A stretch of 64,000 bases of DNA, taken from assembly GCA_022885665.1 (NCBI GenBank), contig JAGQDJ010000089.1:124001-188000 (forward strand), read 5' to 3'. Source of the stretch: Triops longicaudatus. Lineage: Eukaryota; Arthropoda; Branchiopoda; Notostraca; Triopsidae. Position numbers and translations under genes: made by a program. How positions within the stretch are numbered: position 1 is the stretch's first letter; each line of letters starts with the position of its first letter. The notes under the pieces were generated by a model, which ran no database searches, was not told the origin of the DNA, and worked only from the letters and a program-made list of their open reading frames with translations. Positions 60,995 through 64,000 of this stretch are shown here, piece by piece.

Positions 60995-62875
60995 ATGGAA
61001 TCTGAGACTTCCGAAGTCAAAGATCCACGAAATGACACCTCTGACACTGACATTTTAGACACTGTTGAATCAAACTGGGAGCAAATGGAAACCATCAATT
61101 CGGAAGCTGTAATCCCGAAAGACGAGCACATTCGGCTTAGGAAATCAGAATCTCTAAACAGCGACAGGATTGATTCTAACACAACAAAAGCCCCAAATTC
61201 CATACGGAAACGTGTTAACCTAAGTGTAGCTCAAAAACTCGAAGTAGTCACCAAATTAGAGGCCGGCGTGTCCGTTGCCCAAATTTGCCGTGAATATGGC
61301 ATCAAGAAACAAACTGTATCAGATATTAAAAAAAAGAAGGACAAACTAAAAGTATTTGCTTTAAAGTACAGTGTCGGAGACGCGCAATGCCTGAAAGCGA
61401 GAAAACACATGAAATCGGGAAGGGAAGAGACTTTGGAAGAAGCTGTGTACAAGTGGTATATCCAGCAGCGTGTATGCGGAGTAAATGTGCGTGCCATGGA
61501 TTTACGAAGCGCAGCACGGGCTATTTCGGAACGCTTAAATGTCGTATGTCGAATAAGTGACGGCTGGTTGTGGCGGTTTCGGACGCGTCACGGATTACGG
61601 AACTTGGCCGCACAAGAAGAAGATACAAGCACGGCTGGTACTCAAGGTGTTGAGCCCTTTCGTATTCATCTCAACGACTCTATTACCAAAGAGAAGCTGG
61701 ACCTATCGCAGGTCTACAACGCCGATGAAACGAGCTTATTTTGGCTCGGCCTGCCTCGCAACACTCACATATCGCAGCACAAAGACCAAACGCTTAATAG
61801 AAAGATTAATAAAGAAAAAATATCTTTGCTGTTATGCGTCAACGGTGACGGTGCACATCGACTTAAGGTCACAGTAGTGGGCAAATTGGCTTCTCCCAGG
61901 TTGCTCAGAGACTGCATGGATGATCTGCCAGTTCATTATTTTCATTCTCCCAAGGCGTGTCTCACCCCCGATATATTTTCAGAATGGTTTTTTCGTAATT
62001 TCGTTCCCGAAGTTCGTCGATATCAAACGGAAGTCTTAAAAAAGAAAGCGGAGGATGTTCAAGCCATCTTAATCTTAGATAATGCACCCGTTTACCCTAG
62101 CGCGGAACATCTAGTCAGTGAAGATGGCAAAATCCGAGTTCTTTTCCTGCCTCCCAGTATCACTTCGTTGATCCAGCCCATGGATCAAGGCATTATTGTG
62201 GCTTGCAAGCGTCTCTACCAGAAACGGTACCTACAAGAAGTGCTTGCATTAGTGGAAGAAGACGAGGACTTGCTACAAGATATCAGAGCACAACGAACAT
62301 TTCAGAACATAAAGAATTATAGCATAAAGGCAGCGATTTACAACCTCGCAGCTGCGTGGAGGGACGTGAAAGCCACAACGTTGTGCAACAGTTGGAAAAA
62401 GTTGCTGATTGACGCTGATCCTGACTATGACTTTGAAGGTTTGGAAGCAACAGATTTTCTCCGGAGGTTACACGAACGTGGGGAGACTGGAGTCTCTTTA
62501 GATGATGTTCAAAATTGGTTGGATGAAAATGAAGCAGATGCGGGTTGGCAGGTACCCATGACGGGCGAAATACTGGAAACTTGCCCAAGAGTTAAAATGG
62601 AAGAGGAGTCGGATGAAGATACGGACGAACCAATCGCAAAACCCAAGATGGCCCATGTTCGTGAATGTATTGAAACTCTTTTGAATTATATTGACGTGGC
62701 TGAGAATCGTGATGTTAAGCCGTATTATGAACACCTACGAGGCTTACGAGACATTGTGATACGAGAACAGTACCAGAACAGAAAACAGCTCAAAATTGAG
62801 CCCTGTTCTCACCCAGTGTCACCAGCGTTTATTCCTGTGGAAACGCTTTTAAGTGAACCTGATGAAACCCTTTAG
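60995..62875 (+). CDS. Jerky/Tigger-like DDE protein (pogo superfamily), intact
   Basis: A single 626-codon exon. Residues 1-70 are acidic and hydrophilic. Residues 71-125 form a CENP-B/Psq helix-turn-helix (LSVAQKLEVVTKLEAGVSVA, then YGIKKQTVSDI). Residues 148-203 are a second DNA-binding domain of CENP-B type (WLWRFRTRHGLRN). The DDE_1 catalytic domain covers about 240-470, with Asp244 (YNADET), Asp362 (LILDNAP) and Asp397 (QPMDQGI), spaced 34 residues between the last two. An acidic patch and a helical tail end the protein. No frameshift or stop breaks it. I found no terminal inverted repeats or TA-flanked CAGT ends around it, and an AATAAA follows at 62899, so it may be a host gene of the Jerky class. 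A recent insertion with ends I missed remains possible. Confidence 0.9.
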   Translation: MESETSEVKDPRNDTSDTDILDTVESNWEQMETINSEAVIPKDEHIRLRKSESLNSDRIDSNTTKAPNSIRKRVNLSVAQKLEVVTKLEAGVSVAQICREYGIKKQTVSDIKKKKDKLKVFALKYSVGDAQCLKARKHMKSGREETLEEAVYKWYIQQRVCGVNVRAMDLRSAARAISERLNVVCRISDGWLWRFRTRHGLRNLAAQEEDTSTAGTQGVEPFRIHLNDSITKEKLDLSQVYNADETSLFWLGLPRNTHISQHKDQTLNRKINKEKISLLLCVNGDGAHRLKVTVVGKLASPRLLRDCMDDLPVHYFHSPKACLTPDIFSEWFFRNFVPEVRRYQTEVLKKKAEDVQAILILDNAPVYPSAEHLVSEDGKIRVLFLPPSITSLIQPMDQGIIVACKRLYQKRYLQEVLALVEEDEDLLQDIRAQRTFQNIKNYSIKAAIYNLAAAWRDVKATTLCNSWKKLLIDADPDYDFEGLEATDFLRRLHERGETGVSLDDVQNWLDENEADAGWQVPMTGEILETCPRVKMEEESDEDTDEPIAKPKMAHVRECIETLLNYIDVAENRDVKPYYEHLRGLRDIVIREQYQNRKQLKIEPCSHPVSPAFIPVETLLSEPDETL

Positions 62876-63190
62876 ATCAATACAACAGTTTGATATTTAA
62901 ATAAAGAAAACTACTTAAATGTAGAATTTTCCATCTTTTGTGCCATGCGTGTAATATTCTTATGGGTTAGTTATTGAATTCTTCTGAACTTTCTACGTTG
63001 CAAAAGAACTTCTGTTCTCATTTCAAGAAACTGAGTCTTTTATTCGTTATTTTATGTTTTTGTGGGTGCGTAAGGTTCAAGGACAGACAGAAGAGGAAGA
63101 TAGAGTGATCTGAATCTCATACCGCGTAAACAAGATTTTCAGTTAAACGTAACACGATCTGAGGTAACGTCGCAGCTTTCGCCAAGAAAA
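62876..63190. other. Interval between the Jerky-like gene and the last gene
   Basis: 315 bp with the AATAAA at 62899-62904 and the 5' flank of the gene starting at 63191. No other feature is seen. Confidence 0.5.
62899..62904 (+). promoter_or_regulatory. Polyadenylation signal after the Jerky-like gene
   Basis: AATAAA 23 bp past the stop codon at 62875; close spacing suggests a very short 3' UTR. Confidence 0.5.
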
Positions 63191-64000
63191 ATGGCTCGAA
63201 GAGGGAGCATTTTCTGGCTTGTTGTAGTGACTTCGTTCAATTTTGCGTTAAGTTTAAATGCGGAAGAAGAATCTCACAATGGAACGCTACTAACAAGTAC
63301 TGACATGTTACTATGCGTATTAGTTTTCAAATTTAAGAGCTTAACTTTTTATAGAAAGCTTTCCTGTGGTAGACAAAGATAGTTCATGCCAGTTTAGCCT
63401 GAATACTAGTGTGGAAACGAATTACAACGAATCCGTTGCCATTCTGCAGGTCACAGTCAATTCGCCGCCTTCATCTTGCAATTTCAGCTTGTTGGAACTT
63501 GAATTACTTAGCAACCGCTGCGATTCTAGAAAGTTTAAAGTGCATACTCCGAAACATCAAGTTTTTTTGTACGCTGAAAATGCGACGACGACAGAGAAAG
63601 TAAAAATATGTGACATAGATATCGCCCTTCGAAAACCTGCTTACAGGGTGGAATTGGAGGTACTATTTGGAAACATTATTTTAAATATTGCGAAGGTCGT
63701 GTAAGTACACTGAAAAATATTGTTATCATAGAATGCCACGACATTCAGAATCCGTCACGTGTATTCGGGATCGTACTGTCTGCGCATCTCCTTGTTCGAC
63801 AAAGGTAAAACAGAAGCGAAGATTTTCAACCAAGACCTGGAATTTACTTCGAACAAGACAGTGTTGTTTCCAACCAAATGGAAGCCGCAAATTGAAATCC
63901 TGGGTCCCACTCGCTGGTGACAAATTTCAACGAAACCAGCAAAACTTACATGATGAACACGCTCGTTTCTTGTAGGATAATCCCTTTTCGGTTCAAATTG
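63191..64000 (+). CDS. Secreted or membrane glycoprotein ectodomain, 3' truncated
   Basis: Exons read as 63191-63296, 63355-63659, 63732-63916 and 63977 to the window end, all in phase. The first begins MARRGSIFWLVVVTSFNFAL, a clear signal peptide. The next about 190 residues have several N-glycosylation sites (NGT, NTS, NES, NFS, NAT, NKT) and at least six cysteines, with alternating hydrophobic strands as in beta-sandwich receptor domains. A cytokine-receptor-like (for example IL-17 receptor) ectodomain is one guess, but no motif proves it. The third exon holds a 17-nt GT..AG pair that is too short to be an intron and is read through in frame. The C-terminal part, which would decide the family, is outside the window. 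Confidence 0.65.

Noticed and set aside
63805..63821. Intron in the third exon of the last gene (GTAAAA..AAG)
   Set aside because: Only 17 nt, too short to splice, and the frame reads straight through it.
1..64000. CRISPR arrays, prokaryotic operons or phage-type systems
   Set aside because: The window is eukaryotic with spliced genes; no regularly spaced repeat array of that kind was seen.

Overview
This is a window of nuclear DNA from an arthropod. The genome is AT-rich, most introns are short (about 50-100 bp) with GT..AG ends, and long homopolymer runs are common. A Spätzle-type Toll ligand places it in Arthropoda. I cannot fix the order; a crustacean or another non-model arthropod fits. 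All gene models below were joined by hand from reading frame, splice signals and remembered family features. No search was run.

Layout. 1-2040 (+): 3' part of ZC4H2. 2381-4029 (-): complete six-exon cathepsin L, tail to tail with ZC4H2. 4030-9666: gene-poor DNA with a tRNA-derived repeat, a short tandem repeat and homopolymers. 9667-10767 (+): a Spätzle-like cystine-knot cytokine. 11185-24675 (-): one very large neurobeachin-like (NBEAL) gene of about forty exons. 24676-40021: about 15 kb with no convincing gene, holding a pogo/Tigger-like transposon remnant. 40022-52992 (+): a CLCA-family (calcium-activated chloride channel regulator) gene of at least 12 exons with a 5.9-kb first intron. 53540-55737 (-): importin alpha of the KPNA2-like type. 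57189-58747 (+): the nucleoporin Nup43. 58805-60139 (-): a single-exon torsin-like AAA+ membrane protein. 60388-60735 (-): a small two-exon gene for an 84-aa protein I do not recognise. 60995-62875 (+): a single-exon, 626-aa Jerky/Tigger-like DDE protein with an intact triad. 63191-64000 (+): the 5' part of a gene for a glycosylated, secreted or membrane ectodomain, cut by the window end.

The genes form no operon or single pathway. Loose links: importin alpha and Nup43 both serve nuclear transport, and torsins act at the ER/nuclear envelope. Spätzle activates Toll receptors. Cathepsin L and the BEACH protein are lysosome/vesicle-trafficking factors. This grouping is probably ordinary gene order, not a system.

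Most notable: the CLCA protein has lost the HExxH protease motif that defines the family, yet keeps the rest of the fold, has a long cytoplasmic tail ending in a PDZ-ligand-like sequence, and shows a phase-perfect candidate cassette exon. The torsin-like protein has an inverted Walker B acidic pair. The Jerky-like ORF has no visible transposon ends and may be domesticated. I found no evidence of a wholly new biological system.
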